A stretch of DNA of 64,000 nt from JAHIKV01 sp963733145 (GCA_963733145.1 CAVTCJ010000022.1:1-64000), one strand, 5' to 3'; numbered from the stretch's first letter, positions 20,771-31,258 are shown. Notes: generated from the sequence alone by a model not told the origin. Numbers and translations are program-made.

Positions 20771-21684
20771 ATGTGGTTAATTCTGGTATTACTATCCGCA
20801 TCGGCGGTCGAGGCCGGCCCGGCAAACGGCAACGGCATCATTGAAGGCGTGGTGGTCAACTCCGTCGGGCGCATGCCACCGTGCCACACGCCGAGGTCGT
20901 GCTGCGCGTCATGATCGACGGCCGATTGCTGCCCGTGGCCGAGACCACCGCCGACAGCCGAGGCCGGTTTCGCTTCGCCGGGCTTCCGACCGACGAGGGC
21001 TACGTCTATCTGCCGGGGGCCAATCGCGGCGGCATTCACTATCCCGGCCCGCGCGTGCGATTGAGTCCACAGCGGCCGCAGGCCGAAATGACGCTGGCCG
21101 TGTACGACGCCGTCTCGTTTCCCGATCCGCTCGTGGTGCGCCGGCACACGATCGCGCTAAGCCCCGAGCCGGGGTTGCTGCGGGTGACGGAAACCATGCT
21201 CATCGACAACCCCACGGCTGCATCTTACGTCGGCCAGGCCGCCGCCGACGGGATTCCGCCGGTGACGCTGCAACTGTCCATCCCCGCCGATTTCGCGGAG
21301 GTCACGTTCGCCAAAGAATTCTTCGGGCGGAGATTTGCGCTCGCCGGCGGAAAACTCGCCACCTCCATCCCCTGGCCGCCGGGTGAGCGCGAGATGATCT
21401 TTTCTTACATCGTCCCCAACACCGAGCGGCAATGCGTGTGGCGGCGTCCCCTGGACCTGCCGAGCACGAACGTTCGCGTCCTGGTTCGCCGCAACCCATC
21501 GGGGGACGAAATCGCCTTCGACTCGGGCAACCGCACGCTTCCCGCCGGACATCTGTTGTCGGTCGAGTTGGATCATCTGCCCGTCGCTTTGATGACCTAC
21601 GCCCCCTGGGCGGCCACGGCGGCGCTCATCGGCCTTCTTCTGGCGACCTGTCTGCCGGCGTTCCGCCGCCGGTCGAATAGCTGA
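20771..21684 (+). CDS. Exported protein with carboxypeptidase-regulatory-like domain (frame interrupted once)
   Basis: About 304 residues, with a signal peptide (MWLILVLLSASAVEAG) and an amino-terminal beta domain (GIIEGVVVNSVGR, then EVVLRVMIDGRLLPVAETTADSRGRFRF). The latter matches the Ig-like carboxypeptidase-regulatory fold. After about 200 residues of beta-rich sequence the protein ends with a membrane helix (WAATAALIGLLLATCLPAF) and an Arg-rich tail. One missing base near 20866 separates the two parts of the frame. It follows the ccm genes after a repeat; association with cytochrome c maturation is only positional. Confidence 0.65.
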
Positions 21685-21826
21685 TCGCAGATTTCTATGC
21701 AGACGCGGCAACCGGCTGTATAATAATGCCGTTTGCTCGTCTAACTCAGCGACGGTTAATGGTTCGCCGGAGTTGCGCACAGGATCATCGCATCCACGTT
21801 CGCGGCACGTTTCGGGAGGAATAGCA

Positions 21827-23359
21827 ATGCTCTATTGCCGATTTTACAGGCGGGGTTTCTTCGCCGCGATCGCGGCGGCAACGGCAGCCCTGCTGATGCC
21901 GGCAGCGGCCCACGGCTACGGACCGCCCCCGGCCCGGAAGAAGCCCAATGTCCTGTTTGTGTTCGCCGATCAGTTTCGGGCGGACGTCCTGAACATTTAC
22001 GGCGGAAAGGTGATTTCCACTCCCCACCTCGATCGGTTGGCAGCGGAAGGAATTGTTTTCGAACATGCCCTGTCGACCTGTCCGTTGTGCACGCCGTTCC
22101 GCGGCATGCTGATGACCGGCAAGTATCCGACGCATTCCGGGCTGATAGCGAATTTTTTCGAGGCCAGCCCGCGGCAGAATCCGCACTGCCTGGCCAACGT
22201 CTTCGACGCCGCCGGATATGACACGGGGTTCATCGGCAAATGGCATCTGGCCGCCGGCCGCCTGAAATACGTCGACAAGCATGTGCCGCGCGATTCCCAC
22301 GTGCTGAAGGGGGATTCGTGCGCGTTCGTGCCGCCCGGTCCGGCACGGCTGGGATTTCAATACTGGGCGGGGTTCAACTTCCATGGCACATTTAATCGTT
22401 TCTGGTATTTCACCGATTCGCCGCAGCCGATTAGAACGACGAAGTACGAAACCGACGTCGAGACGGACCTGGCCATTGCTTATATGCGGAAACACGCCGA
22501 TTCGGATCGGCCTTTCTTTGTAGTGATGGCGCCGCATCCGCCGCATCCTCCCTTTTCGCCGGGGGCATGTCCGGCCGGATACCTGGAAAAAATCCCCCGG
22601 GAAATCCCCCGCTCGCCCAACGTCCCGCCAAACAGCCCGCGCTCCGTCGAAGAGTTGCGCTGTTATTTTGCCATGGCGAAAAATACGGACGATTGCGTCG
22701 GGCGGTTGATGAAGTTTCTCGACGAGTCGGGCCTTTCCGAGAATACGATCGTGGTCTTCACCTCCGATCATGGCGAAATGCACGGCAGCCACGGCCGGGT
22801 CAACAAAATGGTCCCCTACGCGGAGGCGGTAAACCTGCCGCTGATCGTGCGTTGGAAAGGCACAATCCCCGCCGATAGACACACCGCGGTCCTGCAAACC
22901 CCCCTGGATCATCTCCCCACCTTGTGCGGCCTGGCCGGCGTGCCGCTCGATAGCCAGACGCTTCGCGGATTGAACGGCATCGACCTGAGTCCCGTCATCC
23001 TCGGAACAGGCGCCGCCGATCGCCAGGACGTGCTGATGGCCAACTACACCTCGCAATGGGATTCGCTCCAAACCGGCAAACCCTGGCCGGAGTGGCGGGC
23101 GGTCCACACGGGGCGGTACACATACATCAAGTGGCTCGACGGAAAAGAGGAACTCTACGACAACACGCGCGATCTCTACCAAATGACCAATCTGGCGGGC
23201 GACAAGGCGTCGGCCGATATTCTCCATCACCTCCGCGACCGCTTGAAAATCCTGCTGGCCCGGGCGAACGACGATTTCCGCCCCGGCACGGACTATGGCG
23301 AGTGGTTCGACAATGAACGCAATCTGATTAAGACTGGCCTGGGACCGGTGGTCAAGTAA
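21827..23359 (+). CDS. Exported sulfatase (alkaline phosphatase superfamily)
   Basis: A 510-residue sulfatase predicted to remove sulfate esters from a glycan or other substrate outside the cytoplasm. The start at 21827 has GGGAGGA upstream and a signal peptide with a twin arginine (RRGFFAAIAAATAALLM). The metal-binding start NVLFVFADQFRAD is followed at residue 88 by the formylglycine site CTPFRG within TCPLCTPFRGMLMTGKYP. The fourth residue is Phe instead of the usual Ser. Later motifs are TGFIGKWHLAAGR and VVFTSDHGEMHGSHG. Substrate cannot be inferred; planctomycetes often use such enzymes on sulfated polysaccharides. Confidence 0.88.
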   Translation: MLYCRFYRRGFFAAIAAATAALLMPAAAHGYGPPPARKKPNVLFVFADQFRADVLNIYGGKVISTPHLDRLAAEGIVFEHALSTCPLCTPFRGMLMTGKYPTHSGLIANFFEASPRQNPHCLANVFDAAGYDTGFIGKWHLAAGRLKYVDKHVPRDSHVLKGDSCAFVPPGPARLGFQYWAGFNFHGTFNRFWYFTDSPQPIRTTKYETDVETDLAIAYMRKHADSDRPFFVVMAPHPPHPPFSPGACPAGYLEKIPREIPRSPNVPPNSPRSVEELRCYFAMAKNTDDCVGRLMKFLDESGLSENTIVVFTSDHGEMHGSHGRVNKMVPYAEAVNLPLIVRWKGTIPADRHTAVLQTPLDHLPTLCGLAGVPLDSQTLRGLNGIDLSPVILGTGAADRQDVLMANYTSQWDSLQTGKPWPEWRAVHTGRYTYIKWLDGKEELYDNTRDLYQMTNLAGDKASADILHHLRDRLKILLARANDDFRPGTDYGEWFDNERNLIKTGLGPVVK

Positions 23360-23444
23360 ATCCGCCGAGCATCGACTTCTATCGAAGCCACTTCCCGAGC
23401 CGATCCGGCGTCGCAAAGGGCGTATGTGCCAGCACTCGATAATG

Positions 23445-23572
23445 CTAAGGATGGGCGAATCAATAACTGTCGGAATTGGCAGTCATCCTGAGCGTAGCGA
23501 AGGATCTGGTCTGGATGCACGGAGATCCTTCGCTGCGCTCAGGATGACAGTTATTGATTCCCCGATCCTAAG
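23445..23572. repeat. Composite element: family D core with different arms
   Basis: The core GTCATCCTGAGCGTAGCGAA and its partner are those of family D, but the arms are GAATCAATAACTGTC / GACAGTTATTGATTC rather than the TAGCCCGGATTATTC arms. Located between the sulfatase and the hybrid kinase. Confidence 0.8.
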
Positions 23573-23788
23573 GCCGACGAATGTGCCCGGTGGTCAACTT
23601 CCCTGCCGATTAGGGGTGCATGGCAATTAGATGGTTGTAATGCGTAATTTTCGCAGGGGGATTTATTGCGATTGGAGAGATTGGGGGGGACACGCTAACA
23701 TAAGGCGCATGGATTTTGGCACTACCTCGACCTAGGGTTAAAAGTGGCGTATTGTCAAATGCCGGTGAACGGAAGGAGGACGCACGGC

Positions 23789-26700
23789 GTGAAACGTAGA
23801 TATTTCCAAGCGGTTCTGCTCCTGATTTTCGTCATTCTGGCCGCAGGCATCATTACGGCGGGTAGCCTGCTCTATCGCAGCCAGCGTGCCAATTGCCGGA
23901 CCGAGGCGGAATTCAGACTTGCCGCCATCGCCGATCTGAAGGTGGAGGAAATATCGGCGTGGCGGAAGGAGCGGCTGGGAGACGCCAACGTCCTTTATGA
24001 CAATCGCGCCTTTTCGTCTTTATTGAGGCGTTCAACCGAATTGCCCCATGACTTGCCACTGCAAGATGAATTGCGTAATTGGCTCGAGCGGGTTGAGGCA
24101 AGCTATCATTATAATCGTGTCGCTTTGTTCGACGCCGCCAGCAATAAGTGGATGATGGTTCCGGATCCGGATGAGTCTATCTCTCCCGCCACGATCCAAC
24201 AGGTCCACGAGACGCTACATTCAGGTAAACTGACCTTTGGCGACTTTCTCCGAAGCGGGCGTGACCATAAAGTTTACCTCCGCATATTCGCGCCGATTTC
24301 CGACGGCTCTTCGGAGGGGAAACCCCTCGGCGCCGTGGTGATGTGGATCGACCCGAACAGCTACCTCTATCCCTTCATCCAACGTTGGCCAACGTCCAGC
24401 AACACGTCCGAGACGCTGCTCATCCGCAGAGAAGGAAACGAGGTCGTCTTTCTCAATGAACTGAAGTTTGAGAAGAATACGGCCCTTGCCCTGCGCGTTC
24501 CCCTGGGCAAGACGGGCCTTCCCGCCGTGAAGGCGGCCCTGGGGCTGGAAGGGATTGTGGCGGGGGTCGACTACCGGGGCGTGCCCGTGCTGGCGGCCGT
24601 GCGTGCCGTGCCCGATTCACCCTGGTTTCTGGTGGCCAAGATGGATGCCGCGGAAGTCTACGCCCCAATGCGCAAGTGGCTCTGGATGACCGTCCTCTTC
24701 ATCAGCGTCCTGCTGTTTGGCCTGGCGGGGGCCGTGGGATTTCTCTGGCGGTGGCGGCACGCCGCTCTCTACCGGCAGATGTACGAGACCGAACACAAGT
24801 ATCGCACGATCGTGGAGAACATCGGCGCCGGCATCTCGCTCGTCGCTCCCGATTTCAACATCGTGGCCATAAACTCGGCGCAAGCACGGATTCTAGGCCG
24901 GGACGCGGCGGAGCTGCCCGGAAAGAAGTGCTACCGCGAGTTCGAGAACCGGGACGCCGTCTGCGGCCATTGTCCCGGCGTTAAGGCGATGGCGACGCGC
25001 GAGCCGGCGGAGTTGGAACTGGACGGAGTCCGTAAGGACGGCTTTCGCTTTCCCGTCAAACTCAAAGCCTTCCCTCTGTTCGGCTCCGATGGCGCCTCGA
25101 TGGGATTTATCGAGTGGGCGGAAGACATCACCGAGCGCAAGCGGGCGGAGGAAGCGCTGCGGCGTGAAAGGGACTTTGCCGAAGCCCTGGTCGAAACCGC
25201 GCAGACCATCGTATTGGTGTTGGATACAGACGGTCATATTGTCCGCTTCAATCCCTACATGGAGGAGATATCGGGATACCGTTTGGACGAAGTTCAGGGG
25301 AAAGACTGGTTCAGCACCTTTTTGCCGCCGGACGAGGTGGTACGAATCCGCGAGGTGTTCTGGAAGGCGGTCGGCGATATTCCATCCCGGGGCAATATCA
25401 ATCCCATAATCATCAAGGATGGCTCGCGACGCGAGATCGAATGGCACGCCAAGACGCTCAAGGATGCCGAAGGAAACGTCCTCGGTCTGGTTTCCATTGG
25501 GCAAGACATCACCGTTCGCCTGCAATCGGAGGAAGCTCTGCGGGAGAGCGAACGCTACTATCGAGAGCTGCTCGACAGCGCCGCCGACGCCATCTTCGTG
25601 CATGATATTCCCAGCGGAAAAATCATCGACTGCAACCGCCGGGCGTGCTCGGCTTTGGGCTTCAGCCGCGACGAACTGCTCCGCCTCTCGGTCGGGGACA
25701 TCGACCCTTCTTTCTCCCCGCAGAAAGACGTTGCTACCTGGGAGAAGCTGAAACCGGGCATGCATGCCACGATCGAAGGATTTCACAAGCGCAAAGACAA
25801 GTCCGTCATTCCGGTCGAGATTAACATTAGTGTGGTCACCCATTCCGGCAGGAGCATAGCCATCGCCGTGGTGCGCGACATCAGCGAACGCAAGCGGACC
25901 GAGCATGAGCTGATTAAAACCAGCCTTGCGGCCCAGGCGGCCAACCGCGCGAAGAGCGAGTTCCTGGCCAACATGAGCCACGAAATCCGTACCCCCTTGA
26001 CCGCCATCCTCGGCTATGCGGACCTCATCTCGGACGAAAACATCGGCTGCAAAATCCGCGCACACGCCGCCGTTATTAAACGCAACGGCGAGCACCTCCT
26101 GAACGTGATCGGCGACATCCTCGATCTCTCGAAGATCGAAGCCGGAAAGCTCCAGATCGAACCGGCTCGCTGCTCGCCCGTCCAAGTGGTGGCCGACGTG
26201 GTTTCGCTATTGCGCCCTCAAGCCGCCGCGAAACATCTGAAGTTGAGGCCCATACTGGTCCAACCGTTGCCCGAATCGGTGGTCACCGACCCCTTGCGGC
26301 TGCGTCAGGTGCTGGTCAATCTGCTAGGCAACGCGATCAAGTTCACCAACCGGGGCGAAGTCACTCTCGCAGTCCAACTGGTCGCTCGTCGCCCGGAGGC
26401 CGGCCCATTTTCGCCGGATGAATATGGGGACGCTCCCCCGGATCGCGGCCGCGTGGGCCTCTGTTTCACCGTGACCGACACGGGCATCGGCATGACCGCA
26501 GAACAAATCGGGCAACTCTTCCAGCCCTTCAGCCAAGTGGACGCATCGTCAACGCGGAAGTTCGGCGGCACGGGATTGGGCCTGTGCATCAGCCGGCATC
26601 TGGCCGAAGCCCTGGGCGGGGGCATCGAAGTCAGTTCAACGCCGGGGAAGGGCAGCACCTTCAGCGTCACGATCGCCCCCGGCCCGCTCGACGGGATACA

Positions 26701-27259
26701 TATCAGCGAAGACACACACCAATCGGCCTCGGCGCCACAGCCGGCCGACGAGGACCAGATCGCACTCCGCGGCCGGATTCTCCTGGCCGAAGACGGGGTG
26801 GACAATCAACGCCTGATCACATTGCTGCTGAAGAATGCCGGCGCGCAAGTCACGGCGGTCGAGAACGGGCGGCTTGCCGTCGAGGCCGCCCTGGCCGCGT
26901 GCGACGAGGGAAACCCTTTCGACCTGATACTGATGGACATTCACATGCCCGTCATGGACGGATACGAGGCCACGCGGCAATTGCGCATGCGTGGCTGCTC
27001 GGGCCCGATCGTCGCCCTGACGGCGTCCGCCATGACCGGGGATTGCCAGAAATGCCTTGCCGCCGGCTGCGACGACTACCTCCCCAAGCCGTTTCAGCAC
27101 CGCGACCTGCTGGAAACGATTGCCCGGCGCCTCGCTGCCGAGACAGAGGGCAAACCGAGTTTGCCGGATGGCGGCGTCGAGCCCCCGGCCCCTCTCCCGA
27201 CCAACCTTCGGTCGGTGCCCGGAGAGGGGACACCGCGAATGCCCGTGCTCAGACCGTGA
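23789..27259 (+). CDS. Hybrid sensor histidine kinase with three PAS domains and a receiver
   Basis: About 1156 residues. The GTG at 23789 is chosen because GGAAGGAGG ends about nine bases upstream. Order: membrane helix (VLLLIFVILAAGIITAG), extracytoplasmic sensor of about 260 residues, second membrane helix (MTVLFISVLLFGLAGAVGFL), then three PAS domains (about residues 330-450, 460-590 and 590-710). A HisKA domain (EFLANMSHEIRTPLTAILGY) and HATPase (NLLGNAIKF, DTGIGM, GGTGLGL) follow. A carboxy-terminal receiver has RILLAEDGVDNQ, the phospho-acceptor in LILMDIHMPVMDGYEA, and the conserved lysine in YLPKPF. An output partner, probably via a phosphotransfer protein, is not nearby. Its stop overlaps the end of the convergent oxidoreductase by 11 bases. 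Confidence 0.92.
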   Translation: MKRRYFQAVLLLIFVILAAGIITAGSLLYRSQRANCRTEAEFRLAAIADLKVEEISAWRKERLGDANVLYDNRAFSSLLRRSTELPHDLPLQDELRNWLERVEASYHYNRVALFDAASNKWMMVPDPDESISPATIQQVHETLHSGKLTFGDFLRSGRDHKVYLRIFAPISDGSSEGKPLGAVVMWIDPNSYLYPFIQRWPTSSNTSETLLIRREGNEVVFLNELKFEKNTALALRVPLGKTGLPAVKAALGLEGIVAGVDYRGVPVLAAVRAVPDSPWFLVAKMDAAEVYAPMRKWLWMTVLFISVLLFGLAGAVGFLWRWRHAALYRQMYETEHKYRTIVENIGAGISLVAPDFNIVAINSAQARILGRDAAELPGKKCYREFENRDAVCGHCPGVKAMATREPAELELDGVRKDGFRFPVKLKAFPLFGSDGASMGFIEWAEDITERKRAEEALRRERDFAEALVETAQTIVLVLDTDGHIVRFNPYMEEISGYRLDEVQGKDWFSTFLPPDEVVRIREVFWKAVGDIPSRGNINPIIIKDGSRREIEWHAKTLKDAEGNVLGLVSIGQDITVRLQSEEALRESERYYRELLDSAADAIFVHDIPSGKIIDCNRRACSALGFSRDELLRLSVGDIDPSFSPQKDVATWEKLKPGMHATIEGFHKRKDKSVIPVEINISVVTHSGRSIAIAVVRDISERKRTEHELIKTSLAAQAANRAKSEFLANMSHEIRTPLTAILGYADLISDENIGCKIRAHAAVIKRNGEHLLNVIGDILDLSKIEAGKLQIEPARCSPVQVVADVVSLLRPQAAAKHLKLRPILVQPLPESVVTDPLRLRQVLVNLLGNAIKFTNRGEVTLAVQLVARRPEAGPFSPDEYGDAPPDRGRVGLCFTVTDTGIGMTAEQIGQLFQPFSQVDASSTRKFGGTGLGLCISRHLAEALGGGIEVSSTPGKGSTFSVTIAPGPLDGIHISEDTHQSASAPQPADEDQIALRGRILLAEDGVDNQRLITLLLKNAGAQVTAVENGRLAVEAALAACDEGNPFDLILMDIHMPVMDGYEATRQLRMRGCSGPIVALTASAMTGDCQKCLAAGCDDYLPKPFQHRDLLETIARRLAAETEGKPSLPDGGVEPPAPLPTNLRSVPGEGTPRMPVLRP

Positions 27260-28607
27260 TCGTGAACGGCTTTCGTTCGCGGCGGCTGATGAATTGGTTG
27301 GCCTCGTCGTCGCCGACGAACTCGTACTTCTCCCGATCCCACGTCAGTTTTCGCCCCAGCAGCATGGCGATGTTGGCCGAATGGCAGGCGTTCACCGAGT
27401 TGCAGTGGGTGAAGACGTCGGAGATCGGCAGCGAGCGGTCTTGGATGCAGTCGAAGAAATTGGCCATGTGGCCGTGGATCGGCTTGCCGCGATAGAGTTT
27501 GGCGACCGCTTCGTGGAGCCATTTCTTTTCGGCGGGATCGGCCTTCAACTTTTCGACGAACTTGCCGCGGATTCCGCCCCGGTTTACGGCCAGGCGCCCC
27601 TTGTCGCCGGCGATCAGCAGATCGTTGTTCCCGCTGGTGAGTTTCAGCACGTTGCCGTTGGGCAGATTCATCGTGCAGTCGAAGCTCTTGGCCGTGTTGT
27701 AGCTGTTCGGCAGGTCGGCGAGCGTCTTGCGGCCCAGCAGGTAGTCGCGGACCAACTCGCGGCCGAGCGGGAAATCGCCCCGGCCCTCGACGTCGGCCAC
27801 TCCGGTCTGGTCGCCGCCCAAGGCCCACAGCCCGATGTCGGTGTGGTGAACGCCCCAATCGGTGACGTTTCCGCCGGAATAGTCGAACCACGAGCGGAAG
27901 GTATAGATACAGCGTTCCGGAGTGAAGGCGACTTCCGGGGCCTGGCCCAGCCAGAAGTTCCAATCCAATTCCTTCGGCGGTTCGGCGGTTTTGAAGGGGC
28001 CGCCGGTCAGGCCTTCGCCCACCGCGGCCGTGGCCGTGAGCTTATCGCCCAGGCGTCCGCTGTGGGCGATGGCCACCGCTTCGAGGAAGTAATTGTCGTA
28101 TTCGCTCCGCTGCTGAGTGCCGACCTGGAACACCCGGCCCGTCTCCTTGACCGCCTTGCAGATCATGCGGCTCTCGTCGATCGTCAGGGTCAGCGGCTTC
28201 TCGCAGTAGACGTCCTTGCCGGTCTTCAGGGCCTCGATGGCGATTTTCACGTGCCAGTGGTCGGGCGTTCCGATGGTCACCGCTTGGATGTCGTTCCGAT
28301 CGAGCACCTTGCGGTAGTCTTGATAGACGTTGCAATTTCCCACGTCCTTGGCGAACTGGTGGGCGTGGCCCAGGTGCACGTCGGCGCAGGCGACCAAAGT
28401 AGCCAGTGAGGCGGCCTGCTTGCCGATGCCCCTGCCGCGTCCGCCCACGCCGATGGACGCCACGGTAAAATCGTATTTCTTTTTTTGTTTTGCTTCCGCG
28501 CCCCTGACTCGCGAACCGGTCAACAAATAGGGAGCCACGGTTGCGGCCGCGGCCGTGCCGACGCTGGTCTTCAGAAAATCGCGACGTGTGTGCGTGTTGC
28601 GGTTCAT
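27249..28607 (-). CDS. Tat-exported Gfo/Idh/MocA-family oxidoreductase
   Basis: A 452-residue NAD(P)-dependent sugar-type dehydrogenase. A twin-arginine signal (NTHTRRDFLKTSVG) marks export in folded form. The Rossmann motif is GVGGRGRG; the signature ITIGTPDHWHVKIAIEALK-like stretch, with CEKPL carrying the catalytic lysine (VYCEKPLTL), lies at about residues 115-140. DWGVHHTDIGLWAL holds the usual active-site histidine. SD sequence AAGGAGC precedes the ATG. These exported paralogues are multiplied in planctomycetes; the substrate is unknown. Confidence 0.9.
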   Translation of the reverse strand: MNRNTHTRRDFLKTSVGTAAAATVAPYLLTGSRVRGAEAKQKKKYDFTVASIGVGGRGRGIGKQAASLATLVACADVHLGHAHQFAKDVGNCNVYQDYRKVLDRNDIQAVTIGTPDHWHVKIAIEALKTGKDVYCEKPLTLTIDESRMICKAVKETGRVFQVGTQQRSEYDNYFLEAVAIAHSGRLGDKLTATAAVGEGLTGGPFKTAEPPKELDWNFWLGQAPEVAFTPERCIYTFRSWFDYSGGNVTDWGVHHTDIGLWALGGDQTGVADVEGRGDFPLGRELVRDYLLGRKTLADLPNSYNTAKSFDCTMNLPNGNVLKLTSGNNDLLIAGDKGRLAVNRGGIRGKFVEKLKADPAEKKWLHEAVAKLYRGKPIHGHMANFFDCIQDRSLPISDVFTHCNSVNACHSANIAMLLGRKLTWDREKYEFVGDDEANQFISRRERKPFTITV

Positions 28608-28803
28608 GCTTGCTCCTTACATGATGGATGATTGGCGGGATTCAACCGAGGCGGGCATAAAAGGATGGTTTGCCGGCGGGGCGATTACTGCCGGCTCGGA
28701 CGACTGATAGAATAACCTCCCTTCGGTCAAGATGCAATATATCGGCAAACGCGGATCGAAGTGGGCATTTCCATTCAGTAGCGCCAAAAGTCGGGTGCAT
28801 TGC

Positions 28804-28870
28804 CGTTTAGCGGCCGTCGGCACGACGGCCCCGTTGGCGGCGCAGGCCGTCGTGCCGACGGCCGCTAAAC
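28804..28870. repeat. Family B hairpin
   Basis: GTTTAGCGGCCGTCGGCACG and its perfect reverse complement around a short loop. A family C element follows at 28897. Confidence 0.9.
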
Positions 28871-28896
28871 GTAAATTGTCGCCACACGGGAGAGCA

Positions 28897-28975
28897 GCGT
28901 GGGAGAAGCGAACCGCGGTCCCGCCAATAACGGTGAAAATGGTGGTGGGACCGCGCTTCGCTTGTCCCACCCTAC
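28897..28975. repeat. Family C palindrome
   Basis: GCGTGGGAGAAGCGAACCGC pairs with GCGCTTCGCTTGTCCCACCC. It ends two bases before the stop codon of the gene on the minus strand. Confidence 0.85.
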
Positions 28976-28977
28976 TA

Positions 28978-30507
28978 TCAGTCGGGGAACTCCTGATCGA
29001 CGCTCGCGGAGCGGTAGATGGGCATGTAGCGATAGTAGACTTCGAGGATCATCGTGGCCATCGCCGTGCAGTAGAGGCGGCCGCCGGGCACGGCGCCGAG
29101 GTCGCCGCCGCCGGTGAACCAGCTTCCCTCTTCATGCCCCTGCTTGGCTTGGCTGTGGACCAACTGGTCGCGCATCTGCCGGTTCCAGTTTTCCCACGGC
29201 TCGCCTTCCCAATGCCGCATCACTTGGGTGGCGTAGTAGTTGTAGTACATGTTGCTGGGCGAGGGACCGCGCTTGCTGAGCATCCGCACGCCGCGTTCCA
29301 GGGCGGGATTGTCCCGCTTCCAGCCGAGATACATGCGGCAGAGCAGCCCGATGGCGGTCGTCGCTTCGGTTTGGCCCGGCGAAACGTAGCCGTAGGCGGA
29401 GCCGCCGTTGACCTGAACGCTGTCGAGGAACGTTGAAGCCCGCTCGACGACCAGCGGGGGGATGTCGAAGCCGGCCATGTAGCCGCTCTTCAACGCCATC
29501 AGTTGCCAGCCGACGACCGAGGTGTCGCCGGCTTGACGCGGCCGATAGCGCCAACCGCCGCCGATCGGATCCTGGGCGTAGCAGATATAGCTCAGCACGG
29601 CGCGGGTGGGCGCCAGCAGGTTCGGATCCTTGGTCATGGCGTAGGCTTCGCAGATGGCGATGGCGGCGATGCCGTGGGAGTACATGTTTCCGCCCGGCTC
29701 GTTCAGGGCGCCGCCGTGGCTGCTGACGCGCATCTGGCTGACCAGGTATTGCAGACCGCGGTGAATGGTGGATTTGTATCTGTCGCTCTTCTTGTGCGTG
29801 TCTCCGCGGCCCAGGAAGGGGAGCAGCGCCAAGCCCGTGGCGGCGATGCGGGCGTTGGCCAGTTTACCGGAGTTGCGGCATTGTCCCTTGCAGTTCGGAC
29901 ATTGGGTGAGGTCAAAGTCCCAACTGCCGTCCGGCAATTGATGAATCGCCAGCCATTTCAGCGCTTTTGTGACGGCAATCTCACTGGCCTTCGTGCCGCC
30001 GTTCTTCTCGACCTCTTTTTGATTTTTCGACATGCCGCGGCCGGGCAACGGGTTGATGCCGCGGGCGCCGACCAAGGCGAACATATCGACCGAGGAAGGG
30101 TAATCCATGCCGGATTGGCCGGGGTCGGTCGTCGCCGCCGGCGCCGCTTCCAGCTCGTTGTTGGGGTCGATAATCTTGTCTTCCTGAACCAATTTCGAGT
30201 CGATAACCGGCGGATCGACCGCCGCCGCGGTGGGGTCCAACGTCTCGGGTGGTTTGTCGACGACCTCCGCGACTTCTTCGACCTTCTCCTTGGGGGGCTC
30301 AATGATCAGATGTTGCGGCGTGTATTTCACCGGGCCGGAAACGGTTACCATCGCCATCGTCACCAGCGTGACCATGTGGACGACCATGCTCACCATCCAG
30401 GCCGGCGCTTCGTGAACGATCAACTGCGCCACACAGGTCAACGAAACCAACAGGCTGCGCTTTCCCATCCAAGCGCTTAGCGGCAGAGGCTCCTCGACCG
30501 CCAGCAC
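28978..30507 (-). CDS. Squalene-cyclase-like repeat protein with N-terminal membrane segment
   Basis: A 509-residue protein. A hydrophobic segment (MVSMVVHMVTLVTMAMVTV) is followed by a Pro/Glu/Asp-rich linker (KYTPQHLIIEPPKEKVEEV). From about residue 175 it has repeated alpha-alpha barrel units of the prenyltransferase/squalene-oxidase type (ALKWLAIHQLPDGSWDF, GLQYLVSQM, VLSYICYAQDPIGGGWRY). A CPNCKGQC motif could bind a metal. No DxDD cyclase motif is visible, so enzymatic cyclisation is not supported. Such proteins are frequent in planctomycetes and their role is unknown. The annotated start is GTG at 30507; no ATG lies in frame upstream before a stop. Confidence 0.75.
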   Translation of the reverse strand: MLAVEEPLPLSAWMGKRSLLVSLTCVAQLIVHEAPAWMVSMVVHMVTLVTMAMVTVSGPVKYTPQHLIIEPPKEKVEEVAEVVDKPPETLDPTAAAVDPPVIDSKLVQEDKIIDPNNELEAAPAATTDPGQSGMDYPSSVDMFALVGARGINPLPGRGMSKNQKEVEKNGGTKASEIAVTKALKWLAIHQLPDGSWDFDLTQCPNCKGQCRNSGKLANARIAATGLALLPFLGRGDTHKKSDRYKSTIHRGLQYLVSQMRVSSHGGALNEPGGNMYSHGIAAIAICEAYAMTKDPNLLAPTRAVLSYICYAQDPIGGGWRYRPRQAGDTSVVGWQLMALKSGYMAGFDIPPLVVERASTFLDSVQVNGGSAYGYVSPGQTEATTAIGLLCRMYLGWKRDNPALERGVRMLSKRGPSPSNMYYNYYATQVMRHWEGEPWENWNRQMRDQLVHSQAKQGHEEGSWFTGGGDLGAVPGGRLYCTAMATMILEVYYRYMPIYRSASVDQEFPD

Positions 30508-31179
30508 CGTGGCAAGCGGATCGCTCGCCGGAAGAGTTTGCGGATGATTATTTTTGCGCGCGAGGCGCAGAATGGGCGCCGACCGGGGAGGAACCCCGAT
30601 CGCCCGGCCACTCTCCCGTGGCGAGCGGCGTGGCCACTTTTAATCGTCTTTCGGCCAGAGGCACATTCGACATGCCTGGCGCTCCCGAAAAGGGCCCGAA
30701 AAAATTACGTCTTTAGCTTATCGTAATCTGCGCAGATTGCAATAAATAGCGCGGTAAATCATCCTTCGGCTCGGCGCCAAAAACACCCAGCCGTTTCAGC
30801 TACCCACTCGAAAAGAATAATAAGAACCAACAAGAAACCTCTCTCTGCCGGCTGCCCAAACCGACATCTCCAGCGATTATTCTAACCTCAGTGCGTCAAT
30901 TACGCTACCCTTCGGATTTGGGGAAAGCGCAAAACTTGTGTGTTATGCCACATATATGGGGTGTCTTTCCAGTCTTCATGTAGTAATTCGACCGGCAGAA
31001 TCGACGAATCACTCAAACCGATCGCCGAGTACCTCGTATTGCAACACCCAATTGTAGGGGTTTGCGAGATCTAAGCCTCGATCAGCCGAGGCGGCGGGTG
31101 AAAATAGCGATGGCTTTTCGAGCGGATTCCGCACATTGAGGGCGGAGATTTTCTTAGTATCGGGTGTGGAAAGCGTGTG
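30508..31179. other. Intergenic region, AT-richer, no gene seen
   Basis: Between divergent genes. The part from about 30710 to 31000 is clearly richer in A and T than the surroundings and could contain promoters for both sides, but I see no -10/-35 pair of good spacing and no supported reading frame. Confidence 0.5.
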
Positions 31180-31258
31180 TGGGGTCGGCAAGCGAAGCGC
31201 GGTCCCACCAGTACGGTGAAAATCGTGGTGGGACCGCGCTTCGCTTGTCCCACCCTAC
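31180..31258. repeat. Family C palindrome
   Basis: GGGTCGGCAAGCGAAGCGCG pairs with CGCGCTTCGCTTGTCCCACC. Followed eight bases later by a family A element. Confidence 0.88.

Noticed and set aside
24893..26185. Long antisense frame within the hybrid kinase gene
   Set aside because: Its protein has no family features and is the complement of well-conserved PAS and kinase sequence; long antisense frames are expected at this base composition. The same holds for frames opposite the sulfatase and both oxidoreductases.
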